A stretch of DNA of 64,000 nt from CAVQOB01 sp963714325 (GTDB lineage: Bacteria > Pseudomonadota > Alphaproteobacteria > Rhizobiales > Hyphomicrobiaceae). The notes beneath the pieces were generated by a model. It ran no database searches. It was given only the letters and a program-made list of their open reading frames with translations, and was not told the origin of the DNA. The position numbers and the translations under genes were made by a program. The stretch spans positions 124,001 through 188,000 of the forward strand of contig CAVQOB010000006.1 of the NCBI GenBank assembly GCA_963714325.1, written 5' to 3'. Shown piece after piece: positions 46,512 to 55,697 of this stretch; position 1 is the stretch's first letter, and each line of letters begins with the position of its first letter.

Positions 46512-48188
46512 TCAGTTCGCGCCTTCGATGAGGCGGCGGGCGATGACCTGAGCCTGGATCTCGGCCGCGCCTTCAAAAATGTTGAGAATGCGGGCGTCGC
46601 AGAGGACACGGCTGATCGGATATTCGAGGGCGAAGCCGTTGCCGCCGTGGATTTGCAATGCGTTGTCAGCGGCGGACCAGGCGACGCGGGCGCCGAGCAA
46701 CTTGGCCATGCCGGCTTCAAGGTCGCAGCGGCGGCCCTGATCCTTCTCGCGGGCGGCGAAGTAGGTGAGCTGGCGGGTGACCATGATTTCGACGGCCATC
46801 ATGACGATTTTGTTGGCGACGCGCGGGAAGGCGTAAATCGGTTTGCCAAACTGATTGCGCTCAAGAGCGTATTTGAGGGCCAGATCGAGAGCCGATTGGG
46901 CGACGCCGATGGCGCGGGCGGCGGTCTGGATGCGGGCGGATTCGAATGTGGCCATCAGCTGCTTGAAGCCTTGGCCTTCGACGCCGCCGAGCAGTTGGGT
47001 GGCGGGGACTGCGAACGCATCGAAGGAGATGTCGAATTCCTTCATGCCACGATAGCCGAGGACTTCGATTTCGCCACCGGACATGCCTTTGGCGGGGAAT
47101 GGGTTGGTATCGGAGCCGCGCGGTTTCTCGGCGAGGAACATCGAGAGGCCTTTGTAGCCGGTCTCGCTTGGGTTGGTGCGCGCTAGGAGAGTCATCATGT
47201 CGGCGCGGACGGGATGGGTGATCCAGGTTTTCTGACCGGTAATGTGATAGGTTTCGCCATCGCGGACGGCGCGGGTTTTCAAGGAGGCGAGGTCGGAGCC
47301 GGTGTTGGGTTCAGTGAACACGGCGGTAGGCAAGATTTCGCCGGCCGCCAGTTTGGGCAAATATTTTTGCTTCTGTTCGGGCGTGCCGCCGGCCAGGATC
47401 AGTTCCGCGGCGATTTCGGAGCGCGTGCCGAGCGAGCCGACGCCGATATAGGCGCGCGACAATTCCTCGGAGACGACGCACATGCTTTCCTTGCCGAGGC
47501 CGAGACCGCCGTATTCTTCGGGGATCGTCAGGCCGAAGACGCCGAGGGCGTTCAGCTTATCGATGATGTCGATGGGGATGTAGCTGTTGGTGAGGTGCCA
47601 TTGGTGGGCGTGGGGCAAGACTTCGGCATTACCGAAACGGCGCATCTGTTCGCGCATCTCAGAGAGCGTTTCGTCGAGACCGGTGTCGCCGAACGTTGTG
47701 GCGCCTGGCTGTTCGGCGAGGTGTCTGGCGAGGTGATGGCGGAGCGCCTCGCTAGTGCCGATGGCTATGACGGGGCTTGCGGCGTCCTCGAACTGGCGGA
47801 TGTCACTGCGGGTGATGCCAAAGGCGGTCAGGCGCACGGTCTCGCCTTGGCTCATGGGAATGCCGCCGGCCAATTGCGCGGCGTATTCGCCGAATGCAGC
47901 GGTTGCCAGCATGCGTTCGAGATCGCTGCAGCGGCCTGCGGATTCGAGACGATCGATCCAGGCAAGGGTTTGGCGTAAGGCTTCGACGTAGGTTGCGAAC
48001 CAGGCTAGGCCATGTAGCGTCGACTGCTCGCTTTCGGCCAGCAGCTTGTCGCGTACGCGTGTGCGTGCCGCGGCCGTTGCTTTCTGCAGCAGGGCTTCAG
48101 CGCCCTGGACGATGGCCGCCAATTGATCGCGTGGCGCTGACTGAGGCGCGGGGCTGGATTGCGATTTGAGCGAGGCGTTGGCTGGCAT
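46512..48188 (-). CDS. mcd: (2S)-Methylsuccinyl-CoA dehydrogenase
   Basis: An acyl-CoA dehydrogenase of 558 residues with an N-terminal extension of about 170 residues before the usual ACAD fold, the hallmark of methylsuccinyl-CoA dehydrogenase of the ethylmalonyl-CoA pathway. The extension has YVEALRQTLAWIDRLESAGR and AAFGEYAAQLAGGIPMSQGE. The ACAD part has LGVFGLTIPEEYGGLGLGKE, FTEPNTGSDLASLKTRAV, the FAD-binding KTWITHP, and the C-terminal region QIHGGNGFALEYPISRVLCDARILNIFEGAAEIQ in pieces, with the catalytic Glu region. It oxidizes methylsuccinyl-CoA to mesaconyl-CoA during acetyl-CoA or C1 assimilation. Other pathway genes are not in the window. ATG 48188 is chosen by family alignment from memory. 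Confidence 0.87.
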   Translation of the reverse strand: MPANASLKSQSSPAPQSAPRDQLAAIVQGAEALLQKATAAARTRVRDKLLAESEQSTLHGLAWFATYVEALRQTLAWIDRLESAGRCSDLERMLATAAFGEYAAQLAGGIPMSQGETVRLTAFGITRSDIRQFEDAASPVIAIGTSEALRHHLARHLAEQPGATTFGDTGLDETLSEMREQMRRFGNAEVLPHAHQWHLTNSYIPIDIIDKLNALGVFGLTIPEEYGGLGLGKESMCVVSEELSRAYIGVGSLGTRSEIAAELILAGGTPEQKQKYLPKLAAGEILPTAVFTEPNTGSDLASLKTRAVRDGETYHITGQKTWITHPVRADMMTLLARTNPSETGYKGLSMFLAEKPRGSDTNPFPAKGMSGGEIEVLGYRGMKEFDISFDAFAVPATQLLGGVEGQGFKQLMATFESARIQTAARAIGVAQSALDLALKYALERNQFGKPIYAFPRVANKIVMMAVEIMVTRQLTYFAAREKDQGRRCDLEAGMAKLLGARVAWSAADNALQIHGGNGFALEYPISRVLCDARILNIFEGAAEIQAQVIARRLIEGAN

Positions 48189-48329
48189 GGTGATCGATCC
48201 GGGTCGGCGTCGGTTTTTTGATGCCGTTGCAGTGGTGAAACGGGAATCGACGCATAACATGTTGCGATGCAGCATATTGGTTTTTGGGGCCAAGTCCAGG
48301 TCTGGCAAGTCCTAATATTGCGCTCGCGG

Positions 48330-49739
48330 CTACCGCTCGCTGGTCAGATTACGAACGAAGCGGCGCTGATCTGTTGTTCCGGCCGTGGCTGACGTTCCGG
48401 TTTTGGCAGCTTCGGAGTTCAGCGATTTTTCGATCGGCCGCTTGACGATAACGACGCTGGCTTCCTCGACGTCCATGGTCGGGGGAGCCTCTACCGGGGC
48501 TTGACGTGGCTTGAGCGCAACCAGGCGTGCCGCTGGTTCGCGCGGCGGCGACAGTGGCTTGATGACGGTCTGTTTGTGGACCGGATCGGGCATGGCTGAT
48601 CGCCGGATTACGATTTTGACGTCGGCTTCGCCGGCGACCGGTGGGATGGGATCAGGGGCTGAGAGACGCCGAGCGTTGGGTTGCGGGTGCCAGAGATTCG
48701 CCAGCGGGCGTTTGGCGATGAGGGGGTCAGTGTTCGGGCGACGATCATCATTGATGGAACCCAGGGTGGTGATTTCGGCTTCGAGGACGTCGAGGCGTAG
48801 AGTTGCCAGTTCGTGGATCGGGACCACGGCTTGGCTTGGCGCGTCATTGATGGCGGCTGGGCGATTGATCGACAGCGGGCTCATGACTGGCTGTTGTGGT
48901 TGGACGCTTGATGCCGTTGCGGGCTCGATGGTTGCTGCTTGCACTGGCGGTGACGACGCCGGCGCCGCGACCGGTTGCGCCAGGGGCGAATCCGCTGGGG
49001 GCGGCTGAATTTGGCGCCGCAGCTGTGCGCTGGCAATGTTCTCGGCCGTTCGACGCGACAGGCTGCCGGCGCGAATGACGGCGAGAATGTCATCGAGTGC
49101 GATACTGGGGACAACAGCCTGTGAGCGCGTGGGGGCCGGCAGCCTGGCCGTTTCGGCTGCCGCTGACGTTGCCACTGTTGCGGGTTCAGCGATGGCTTCG
49201 ACGGCCGGCACTGCTTCGGCGCTCGATGGCAGAGCGATGCCTTGCAGGAGCTGCGCTTGTTCGATCCAGTTCTGCTGGCTGATGGCACGGCCGAGACCCA
49301 GAGCACTGGCAACACCGCGGACGTCGTCGACGCGCCACGTGGCAATTTGAGCGTAGCGGGTGACGCCAATCGCCATCAATCGGCGTGCCAAAGTGTCATC
49401 AATGCCGCGAATGCGCGTCAGGTCGTCTTTGGTTTCTGCGGACTGGAGGGTTGGGATGCGTTCGGCGATCAAAATGCCGCCATCCTTGACCTTCAGCTTG
49501 GTGCGGAAGGTGTCTGATGGCGCGCCATTGATGGAATCCTCGTGCTGGTACGCCTGTTGATGTGGCAGCTCGTAGGCTTTGAGACTGATTATGGCTGCCG
49601 TGATCTCGACGCAGGCCTGATCCAATGGGCTGTCGAGCGCGGGATGGGCGGAAAGCCCGCTATCGGTTGCCAAACGCTGCTCGATGAGAGCCAGCGCCTT
49701 GTTCAGACGTTGCAGTGCGGAGTTGATGTCGTCAGTCAT
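48330..49739 (-). CDS. Helix-hairpin-helix domain protein of unknown function
   Basis: A 469-residue protein. Residues 105-170 form a helix-hairpin-helix unit of the kind often fused to ribosomal L21 or NuoE in alphaproteobacteria (DDLTRIRGIDDTLARRLMAI, YAQIATWRVDDVRGVA). Before it is a helical region (SALQRLNKALALIEQRL), after it a long Pro/Ala/Ser-rich, probably disordered part with short basic blocks such as VKIVIRRSAM and VVIVKRPIEK. No enzyme motif is visible. It may bind DNA or act as an adaptor. It lies 141 bases upstream of mcd on the same strand. The 165 bases between it and the divergent YihY-like gene hold the possible promoters. Confidence 0.7.
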   Translation of the reverse strand: MTDDINSALQRLNKALALIEQRLATDSGLSAHPALDSPLDQACVEITAAIISLKAYELPHQQAYQHEDSINGAPSDTFRTKLKVKDGGILIAERIPTLQSAETKDDLTRIRGIDDTLARRLMAIGVTRYAQIATWRVDDVRGVASALGLGRAISQQNWIEQAQLLQGIALPSSAEAVPAVEAIAEPATVATSAAAETARLPAPTRSQAVVPSIALDDILAVIRAGSLSRRTAENIASAQLRRQIQPPPADSPLAQPVAAPASSPPVQAATIEPATASSVQPQQPVMSPLSINRPAAINDAPSQAVVPIHELATLRLDVLEAEITTLGSINDDRRPNTDPLIAKRPLANLWHPQPNARRLSAPDPIPPVAGEADVKIVIRRSAMPDPVHKQTVIKPLSPPREPAARLVALKPRQAPVEAPPTMDVEEASVVIVKRPIEKSLNSEAAKTGTSATAGTTDQRRFVRNLTSER

Positions 49740-49904
49740 TCCGATCGATCCTGTTCGCTGCCGGTTCGGTTCACGGTGTAGGCCGAGCCTGCGCGGAACA
49801 TAGAAATAATGTGGCTTACCAATCGACTAGGTCAAGCCTTGACTGTTATTCCGGGTCCATCCGGTTGATCAGTGTTGCCTGTTGGGCGCGGCCCTGCATG
49901 AGCT

Positions 49905-50933
49905 ATGCCGTCGATCATCAGCCGTCGACGGCGCAATCGACGGGGTGCGGTCGCTCGACGGGTCGCAACGCGCGTGGTTAAAGAGGCGCTCGGTCTTGGT
50001 GACGCGGTTGGGCGACGGGGTTGGATTGGGATGCTGCAACAGCTCCGCACATTCTGGAATGCCCTCTACGAGATGTTTGCCGACAGCGGGTTCTCGATGG
50101 CCGGCGCGGTGGCGTTCTCGTTTGTGCTCTCGTTGTTTCCGTTTTGCATCTTTCTCGGAGCGTTTGCCGGATATTTCGGCGGCGAGGGCCTCGCCAAGGC
50201 TTCAATCGAGCAATTGTTCAAGGTGGTGCCGGCGCCAGTCGCGGAAGTGCTGGCGCCGGAAGTCGAAGCGGTGATGGGGCAGAGCCGGTTTGGGTTGCTG
50301 ACGTTCGGCGCGTTGATCGCGCTGTTTTTTGCGACCAGCGCGATCGAGAGCTTGCGGTCGGCGCTGAATGTCGCCTACCGGGTGAAGGAGCAGCGCAACT
50401 ATCTCGCATGCTTGCTGCAGAGTTCGATGTTCGTGTTGCTCAGCGCGCTTGGAATGCTGGCGTTTTCATGGGGCATTGTGGTTGGACCGGCGTTTGCCGC
50501 GCGGTTCAAACCGCAGTGGCTGTTGTGGCTTGCCGATCAAGGTTGGATGGCATTTTTTGCGCGCTATCTGATCGTCATCGTGGTGATCGGGGTGCAGCTG
50601 TTGACCTATCATCTGTGGCTGGCGGCGGGGCGGCGGAGTTTCGCCGACGTTATGCCCGGCGTGCTGTTGTCGATCGTACTGTGGATCCTGACGGCGAAAC
50701 TGTTCGCGTCGTGGCTGGCGATCAATGACTATTCGCGCTTTTATGCCGGGCTGACCCAATTGATGTCGGCGCTGGTGTTCTTTCAGTTGACGGCGATGAT
50801 CGTCATTCTGGGAGCCGAACTCAATCGTGGGCTTGCTGACCGCAAGGCGAAGACGCTGGCGCAAGATGGGATGTTCGATGGCGCCGCTCTGCACGCGTCG
50901 CCGCCGTCGCGTGGCAGTTATGGCGCGGATTGA
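49905..50933 (+). CDS. YihY/BrkB family inner membrane protein
   Basis: A 342-residue membrane protein. After a basic N-terminus come six helices of the Virul_fac_BrkB family: SGFSMAGAVAFSFVLSLFPF (family signature), RFGLLTFGALIALFFATSAI, LACLLQSSMFVLLSALGMLAF, FARYLIVIVVIGVQLLTYHL and the final YAGLTQLMSALVFFQLTAMIVILGAELN. The family was once misnamed ribonuclease BN; its true role is not known. ATG 49905 lacks a clear ribosome binding site; ATG 50031 just before the family domain is an alternative start. Confidence 0.88.
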   Translation: MPSIISRRRRNRRGAVARRVATRVVKEALGLGDAVGRRGWIGMLQQLRTFWNALYEMFADSGFSMAGAVAFSFVLSLFPFCIFLGAFAGYFGGEGLAKASIEQLFKVVPAPVAEVLAPEVEAVMGQSRFGLLTFGALIALFFATSAIESLRSALNVAYRVKEQRNYLACLLQSSMFVLLSALGMLAFSWGIVVGPAFAARFKPQWLLWLADQGWMAFFARYLIVIVVIGVQLLTYHLWLAAGRRSFADVMPGVLLSIVLWILTAKLFASWLAINDYSRFYAGLTQLMSALVFFQLTAMIVILGAELNRGLADRKAKTLAQDGMFDGAALHASPPSRGSYGAD

Positions 50934-50961
50934 TGGCCTGCTCCGCACTGGATAGTCGAGA

Positions 50962-52049
50962 TTATCCGATCTGGCCGCGATGGCGGAGGAACTGATCGGC
51001 GAGGACGAGCGCCATCATCGCTTCGCCGACCGGGACGGCACGGATGCCGACGCAGGGATCGTGGCGGCCTTTGGTGATAATTTCACGTCTCGTTGCCAGA
51101 CGTGTCGATGGTTTTGCGCGGGGCTGAGGATCGAGGATGTCGGCTTGACGGCGAAGCGGCAGACGACGGGCTGGCCGGTCGAAATGCCGCCGAGAATGCC
51201 GCCGGCGTGATTGGACAAGAAGCGCGGCTTGCCGTCGTTTCCGGCGCGCATCTCGTCGGCGTTGGCTTCGCCGGATAGCGCCGCGACGGCCATACCGTCG
51301 CCGATCTCGACGCCTTTGACGGCATTGATGCTCATCATTGCAGTGGCGAGTTCGGAGTCGAGTTTGGCGTAGATCGGCGCGCCCCAGCCGGCGGGTACGC
51401 CTTCGGCGGTGATCTCGATGATGGCGCCGCACGACGAGCCGGATTTGCGGACGCCATCGAGGTAGGTTTCCCAGTGTTTGGCGGCGATCGGGTCGGGGCA
51501 GAAGAAGGGGTTGGCATCGATGCTCGCATCGTCCCAGCGAGTGCGATCGATAGTGTGCGGCCCTATTTGTACCAGTGCGCCGCGGATCTTCACAGCGGGT
51601 ATGATCTTGCGAGCGATGGCGCCGGCGGCGACACGGGATGCGGTTTCGCGTGCCGACGAGCGACCACCGCCGCGATAGTCGCGGATGCCGTATTTTTCGA
51701 GGTAGGTGTAGTCGGCATGACCGGGGCGGAATTTGGCGGCGATGTCGCCGTAGTCTTTCGAGCGTTGGTCGACGTTGCGGATCAGCAAGGCAATCGGCGT
51801 GCCGGTGGTGACCTGGGCGCCTGCTGCGTCATTAAAAACGCCGGATAGAATTTCGACGGCGTCGGGCTCCTGGCGCTGGGTGGTGAAGCGCGATTGGCCG
51901 GGGCGGCGCTTGTCGAGAAACGCCTGAATGTCAGCGACGGTCAGAGGCAGGCCCGGTGGACAGCCGTCGACGACGCAACCGATGGCGGGGCCATGACTTT
52001 CGCCGAAGGTGGTGACGCGCAGTAAATGGCCGAAGCTGTTGTGCGACAT
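50962..52049 (-). pseudogene. aroC: Chorismate synthase (two apparent insertions near the 3' end)
   Basis: AroC makes chorismate from EPSP with reduced FMN, the last step of the shikimate pathway. From ATG 52049: MSHNSFGHLLRVTTFGESHG, then RRPGQSRFTTQR, and the FMN/substrate motif RDYRGGGRSSARETASRVAAGA. Near the end the frame shifts twice: one extra G in the run 51120-51123, then an extra base at about 51085. Between them RKTIDTSGNET can be read, and after them EIITKGRHDPCVGIRAVPVGEAM, ending LRHRGQIG at 50962. Joined length is 362 residues, normal for AroC. Without the correction, the last 60 residues are lost. As in the suf genes, both changes are insertions. Confidence 0.9.
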
Positions 52050-52157
52050 GGGGCGTCAGGTCCTGCGGCGCGGATTTGATTACCTGCACCTCATATCTGT
52101 GTTGCTCACGCGGGGCAATGTCCGCAATGGGCGATTGTCGTGCCAATCGGGTTTTGA

Positions 52158-52985
52158 TCATGGGCGCTTGAATGTCAGAGACGCCCAAAGGCTCGACCAT
52201 TCCGCCTGTTCTTTTGGTCCGGGCTGCGCCATGTGGACGGCGCTGATCATGACTTCGCCAGCGACCGGAACTTGCATCAGGGCGCGACCTTCGGCATCGG
52301 TGCGGGCTTGGCGGGGGCTTTCCTTGTCGTCACGACTGAAACTCTTGACCAATAGGCCCGCAATGGGCTTGCCGTTGTGCAGGACGCGGACGGGGAGCGG
52401 ATCGCCGGGTTTCAGTTTGTAGGGGTTCTGCTCGGCGATGATTTCCAGCGGCAGGCCAACGGCGCGATCGTTGATGCCAGCGGGGCCGTCGCCGCCGCCG
52501 ACGGAAACGAGCGCCTTGGCGCAGCGGGCATAGAGTTCGCGGATGTCGATCATGCGCTTGCCGGCCTGGCGATGGGCATCGATCACCCATTCGAGACCTT
52601 CAAATTTCAGGTTTTCCTCGAACTTGTCGAAGGTGGCGAAAACGGTTGGCTCGGCGACACGCTGATAGACGACGATTGCGAGGCCCGGCTTGGAAAATTT
52701 CACTTCGGCGGCGGGATCGTCGCCGTCGATGGTTTTGATGGGGCGTTCGCCCTGGGCGTCGACGATCGAGAAGCGGCGCGACAATTTGCGGACGAAGGGG
52801 TAGGTGTCGCCCGCAAAATTCAGGCCGATGCGGTGGACAATCGGGACCGTGGCGCCAGCTTTGGGGGTGAAGTCGACTGGATCGATCCAGAATTCGTGGG
52901 CGGCCGATGGACCGGCGCCGACGCCTATAAGGACAAGGGCCGTCAAGGCAGGGAACCATCGGTTGGCTGGCTTCGACTTCCACAT
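52158..52985 (-). CDS. Periplasmic DUF4198 domain protein
   Basis: A 275-residue protein with a signal peptide (WFPALTALVLIGVGAGPSAAHE, cleaved before HEFWIDPVDF). The mature start AHEFWIDP is the hallmark of DUF4198, a family that includes periplasmic nickel or cobalt uptake partners. The C-terminal half has KPGDPLPVRVLHNGKPIAGL and DAEGRALMQVPVAGEVMISAVH, a carboxypeptidase-regulatory-like beta domain. The ATG at 52985 is just before the signal peptide. It is divergent from the HupE-like gene at 53079, and the two may share regulation for metal handling. The role in metal uptake is an inference. Confidence 0.83.
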   Translation of the reverse strand: MWKSKPANRWFPALTALVLIGVGAGPSAAHEFWIDPVDFTPKAGATVPIVHRIGLNFAGDTYPFVRKLSRRFSIVDAQGERPIKTIDGDDPAAEVKFSKPGLAIVVYQRVAEPTVFATFDKFEENLKFEGLEWVIDAHRQAGKRMIDIRELYARCAKALVSVGGGDGPAGINDRAVGLPLEIIAEQNPYKLKPGDPLPVRVLHNGKPIAGLLVKSFSRDDKESPRQARTDAEGRALMQVPVAGEVMISAVHMAQPGPKEQAEWSSLWASLTFKRP

Positions 52986-53078
52986 TCTGTCACCGGATTT
53001 CTTGGTTGCTTTTGAAACGCATGCCGTGTGGTAGCGTATTCTCAATAGGGCTTCTTGGGACAGCAGGTAAAGATCGCG

Positions 53079-54218
53079 ATGTTGGTACGTCTGTCCGTTG
53101 TGATTGGTTTCATGGGCTGGCTGTCGGCCGCCGTGCTGACGGGGCCGGTTTTTGCGCATGAAATCCGGCCGGCGGTGGTGACGGCGACGATGGGTGCCGA
53201 TGGGCGCTACGAGGTGGTGGTTGCGACCAACATCGAGGCCTTGCTGGCCGGCATTGGTGAGCAGCACAAAGATACCGACGACGCACCAGAAGCGAGGACT
53301 TACAACGCCTTGCGGGCGTTGCCACCGGCTGAATTGAAGCGCCGGTTCGAGGTTTTTTCGAACCGGTGGCTGGCGGCTGTTGGTCTCGAGTTCGATGGTG
53401 TTCGATCGGTGGCGAAAGTCGCCAACGTCGATGTGCCCGATTTGGGATCGGTCAGCGCGGCGCGGATTTCGAAAATCAGTCTGGCCGGGGCGTTCAAGAG
53501 TGATGCGAAGGCGATTGTCTGGTCGTACGGGCGTGATTTCGGATCCAGCGTTCTCCGCGTGAAGCTTGCCAATGGCGAACTCGTGGAAGGCGGATGGCTC
53601 AAGGATGGGGCGGCGAGTGCGCCGATCGTGCTCGGTGGCGGAGCGCCAACGAGCAAAGTGCTGAAATTCTATGAGTATATGGCAGTTGGGTTCACGCACA
53701 TTCTGCCGAAAGGGCTGGATCATATCCTGTTCGTGGTCGGGCTTTATCTCTTGAGCGCGGGGTTGCGTCCGCTGCTCGTGCAGGTGACGGCGTTCACGGT
53801 TGCGCATTCGATCACGCTGGCGCTGGGGCTCTATGGCGTGGTCGACGTGCCGTCGACGATCGTCGAGCCGCTGATTGCGCTGTCGATTGTTTATGTGGCG
53901 GTGGAAAATATCTTGCGGAGTACGCTCAGTCCCTGGCGGCCGTTTGTGGTGTTCGTTTTCGGGTTGCTGCATGGGCTCGGCTTTGCCGGGGTGCTGCAGG
54001 AGATCGGGCTTGGCCGCGGCGATTATGTCGTGGGGTTGCTCGGGTTTAATGTTGGCGTTGAATTCGGGCAGCTGGCGGTGATCGCACTGGCGTGGTTGGC
54101 GACCGGATACTGGTTTTCGGAGCGGCCCTGGTATCGCCAGCGCATCGTTTGGCCGGCGTCGGCAGCGATCGCTTTGGTTGGTCTGTTCTGGACCGTCGAG
54201 CGAATCATGTCGGCCTAG
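53079..54218 (+). CDS. HupE/UreJ-like membrane protein
   Basis: A 379-residue protein. An N-terminal signal segment is followed by a periplasmic domain of about 170 residues beginning HEIRPAVVTATMGADGRYEV. The C-terminal half has six or seven helices of the HupE/UreJ_2 type: GFTHILPKGLDHILFVVGLY with the conserved His-Asp-His, TAFTVAHSITLALGLYGVVD, VAVENILRS and FGLLHGLGFAGVLQEIGL. HupE/UreJ proteins are putative nickel permeases. AGGTAAAG precedes ATG 53079. The 93-base gap to the divergent DUF4198 gene must hold both promoters. The metal transported is not known. Confidence 0.87.
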   Translation: MLVRLSVVIGFMGWLSAAVLTGPVFAHEIRPAVVTATMGADGRYEVVVATNIEALLAGIGEQHKDTDDAPEARTYNALRALPPAELKRRFEVFSNRWLAAVGLEFDGVRSVAKVANVDVPDLGSVSAARISKISLAGAFKSDAKAIVWSYGRDFGSSVLRVKLANGELVEGGWLKDGAASAPIVLGGGAPTSKVLKFYEYMAVGFTHILPKGLDHILFVVGLYLLSAGLRPLLVQVTAFTVAHSITLALGLYGVVDVPSTIVEPLIALSIVYVAVENILRSTLSPWRPFVVFVFGLLHGLGFAGVLQEIGLGRGDYVVGLLGFNVGVEFGQLAVIALAWLATGYWFSERPWYRQRIVWPASAAIALVGLFWTVERIMSA

Positions 54219-54470
54219 AAGCGGTCGCTGGGCGGCCGATGTGGCGGTGCTTTGGTGTGGCGTCCGTGCAACGCGTTCGTGCAGAACGATTGAATTCAGC
54301 GCGAACCTACGCGTTTGGGTGCCAAAGTCGCCAGTTTTGCCGTGCGCTTTTCTTGCCTTGAGAGCGGACTGCGGTTTACCATTCGAGGAGGTGATGGGGC
54401 AGGGGGAGTCCGCGCATACGGGCCTGATTGTCTGATCGCTGGGTGATAATCAATCTAAGGGAGAGACGTA

Positions 54471-54653
54471 ATGCGCATCGTGAAAGCTCTGATGGCCGTA
54501 GCATTTCTCGCAGCAACGACCTTGACCGTAAGCTCGGTCGGTGACTTGAGCTCGGCCGAAGCCAAGGCGCACGTGACCAAGGGTAAGCCCGGCAAGTGCG
54601 GCGCGACCAAGTATTACAGCAAGAAGGACAAGGGTTGCCTTTCGAAGGCCTAA
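54471..54653 (+). CDS. Small secreted Lys/Gly-rich protein
   Basis: A 60-residue protein. A signal peptide (RIVKALMAVAFLAATTLTVS, likely cleaved near the AEAKA stretch at residue 32) leaves a short basic mature peptide AHVTKGKPGKCGATKYYSKK, DKGCLSKA with two cysteines. GGGAGAG precedes the ATG. Similar small exported proteins occur in Hyphomicrobiales; no function is known. The 252 bases before it show nothing further. Confidence 0.75.
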   Translation: MRIVKALMAVAFLAATTLTVSSVGDLSSAEAKAHVTKGKPGKCGATKYYSKKDKGCLSKA

Positions 54654-54878
54654 GTTCGGCTGACTGGCAAATTTTGGACATTGCGGCGAGTTGGGGGGCT
54701 TAGGCTTTCCAGCTCGCTTTGCGTTCCGACGTGGGAACGCGTGCCGGAGCGCGCTACCGTAATCTTGCCACGGTCGGTTGGGAATCGCTGGTACAGGCGA
54801 TGACAAACGCGTTTTCGGTCACTACGGATTATCGGATGTAACGCGTGATTTTGTCGTTCCACAACCAAAGGAGGTGCT

Positions 54879-55064
54879 ATGCGCGGGCTGATGGCTGCGC
54901 TTGTAGCAACTGCGTTGGTGTTGCGTGCCACTGCCGTGTTGGACACGGCCTGATGCATCAAGGCGCCAGCTCGAACAGAGCCGGAGTGCGTTGGTGATTT
55001 CAGAGACGTGGGTTGCTTGGTCCGACAGCGATGTCGCGACGAAGCCAAACAATGGCCGACATAA
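54879..55064 (+). other. Possible small secreted protein gene with an in-frame TGA
   Basis: A perfect ribosome binding site (AAGGAGGT, 54868-54875) stands four bases before ATG 54879. The frame begins like a signal peptide (MRGLMAALVATALVLRATAV), meets TGA at 54951, then stays open for 36 codons with four cysteines (CIKAPARTEPEC, VGDFRDVGCLVRQRC, RDEAKQWPT) to TAA at 55062. Either it is a 24-residue peptide, or a small Cys-rich secreted protein broken by mutation or error. It is the same size class as the small secreted gene upstream. No other family evidence exists. Confidence 0.35.
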
Positions 55065-55142
55065 CGGCCTGACGTCTGAGCTCTGATGCTGAAGGAGTGT
55101 CCCAAGCGCTGTTGCAGCGGTCTTGAGCTTGGCATGACTAGG

Positions 55143-55179
55143 GAAGGCCGTGGACGCCGCTCGTCTGCGGCCTTTCTTT
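55143..55179 (+). terminator. Probable rho-independent terminator
   Basis: AAGGCCG (55144-55150) pairs with CGGCCTT (55168-55174), with a 17-base loop and the tail TTTCTTT. It follows the small-gene candidate at 54879-55064. Confidence 0.65.
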
Positions 55180-55262
55180 GTGTTGGGCTGGACTTAGTTC
55201 GGCTTGGCTCTGACGGATCCTATCGTGCGCCGCTGGTCGAGAACAACGGATAGAGCTGTGAG

Positions 55263-55649
55263 ATGAAGTATTCAATGCTGGCGACACTTCTGCTCAGAGG
55301 ATTCGTGGCGGTGGTGTTGTTCGATACGGGTTTGGCGCAAGCGCAGAGCGGGCTACCGCCGGCCAGTTCACCGTCTGCTGTGCCAACAACTCCGGCCGCG
55401 GATGCGATTGTCGCGCCGGTGCGGCGAGTTGCGCCGCCAAAACCGAAAGCGGTTGTGGGTGTGCCTGTGCGGGGCGCCAAGCCCGTTGTCGCCAAGTCGG
55501 GAGCGGTCATGACGACGCGCAAAACTTTAAGGACAGTGAAGCGCGCCAAAGCTCGCGCCAGCAAAGGCGTGGCCGCGAGCCAGCGCGCTGCGGTACGACC
55601 GGCCAAGCCAGCGGTCAGCAAAATCGCCAAGAAGCCAGCCAAAGCGTAA
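55263..55649 (+). CDS. Secreted basic Ala/Pro/Lys-rich protein
   Basis: A 128-residue protein. An N-terminal signal segment (SMLATLLLRGFVAVVLFDTGLA, cleaved near AQAQS) is followed by a low-complexity region rich in Ala, Pro, Val and Lys (TTPAADAIVAPVRRVAPPKP, then KRAKARASKGVAASQRAA, ending KIAKKPAKA). It looks disordered and could bind nucleic acid or cell wall, but nothing specific supports this. GAG lies just before the ATG, so the ribosome binding site is poor. It is convergent with the histidine phosphatase gene. Confidence 0.6.
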   Translation: MKYSMLATLLLRGFVAVVLFDTGLAQAQSGLPPASSPSAVPTTPAADAIVAPVRRVAPPKPKAVVGVPVRGAKPVVAKSGAVMTTRKTLRTVKRAKARASKGVAASQRAAVRPAKPAVSKIAKKPAKA

Positions 55650-55697
55650 GTGCCAACGGCAACACGACGGAGTTGCGGCAGAATCTTTCGGCGGCGA

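Noticed and set aside
54951..54953. Selenocysteine at the TGA of the small secreted frame
   Set aside because: No convincing SECIS-like hairpin was recognized right after the codon and no selenocysteine genes are in the window.
54650..55135. Minus-strand frame of 161 codons
   Set aside because: No family features, Ser/Arg/His-rich antisense composition, and it opposes a plus-strand ribosome binding site and terminator.
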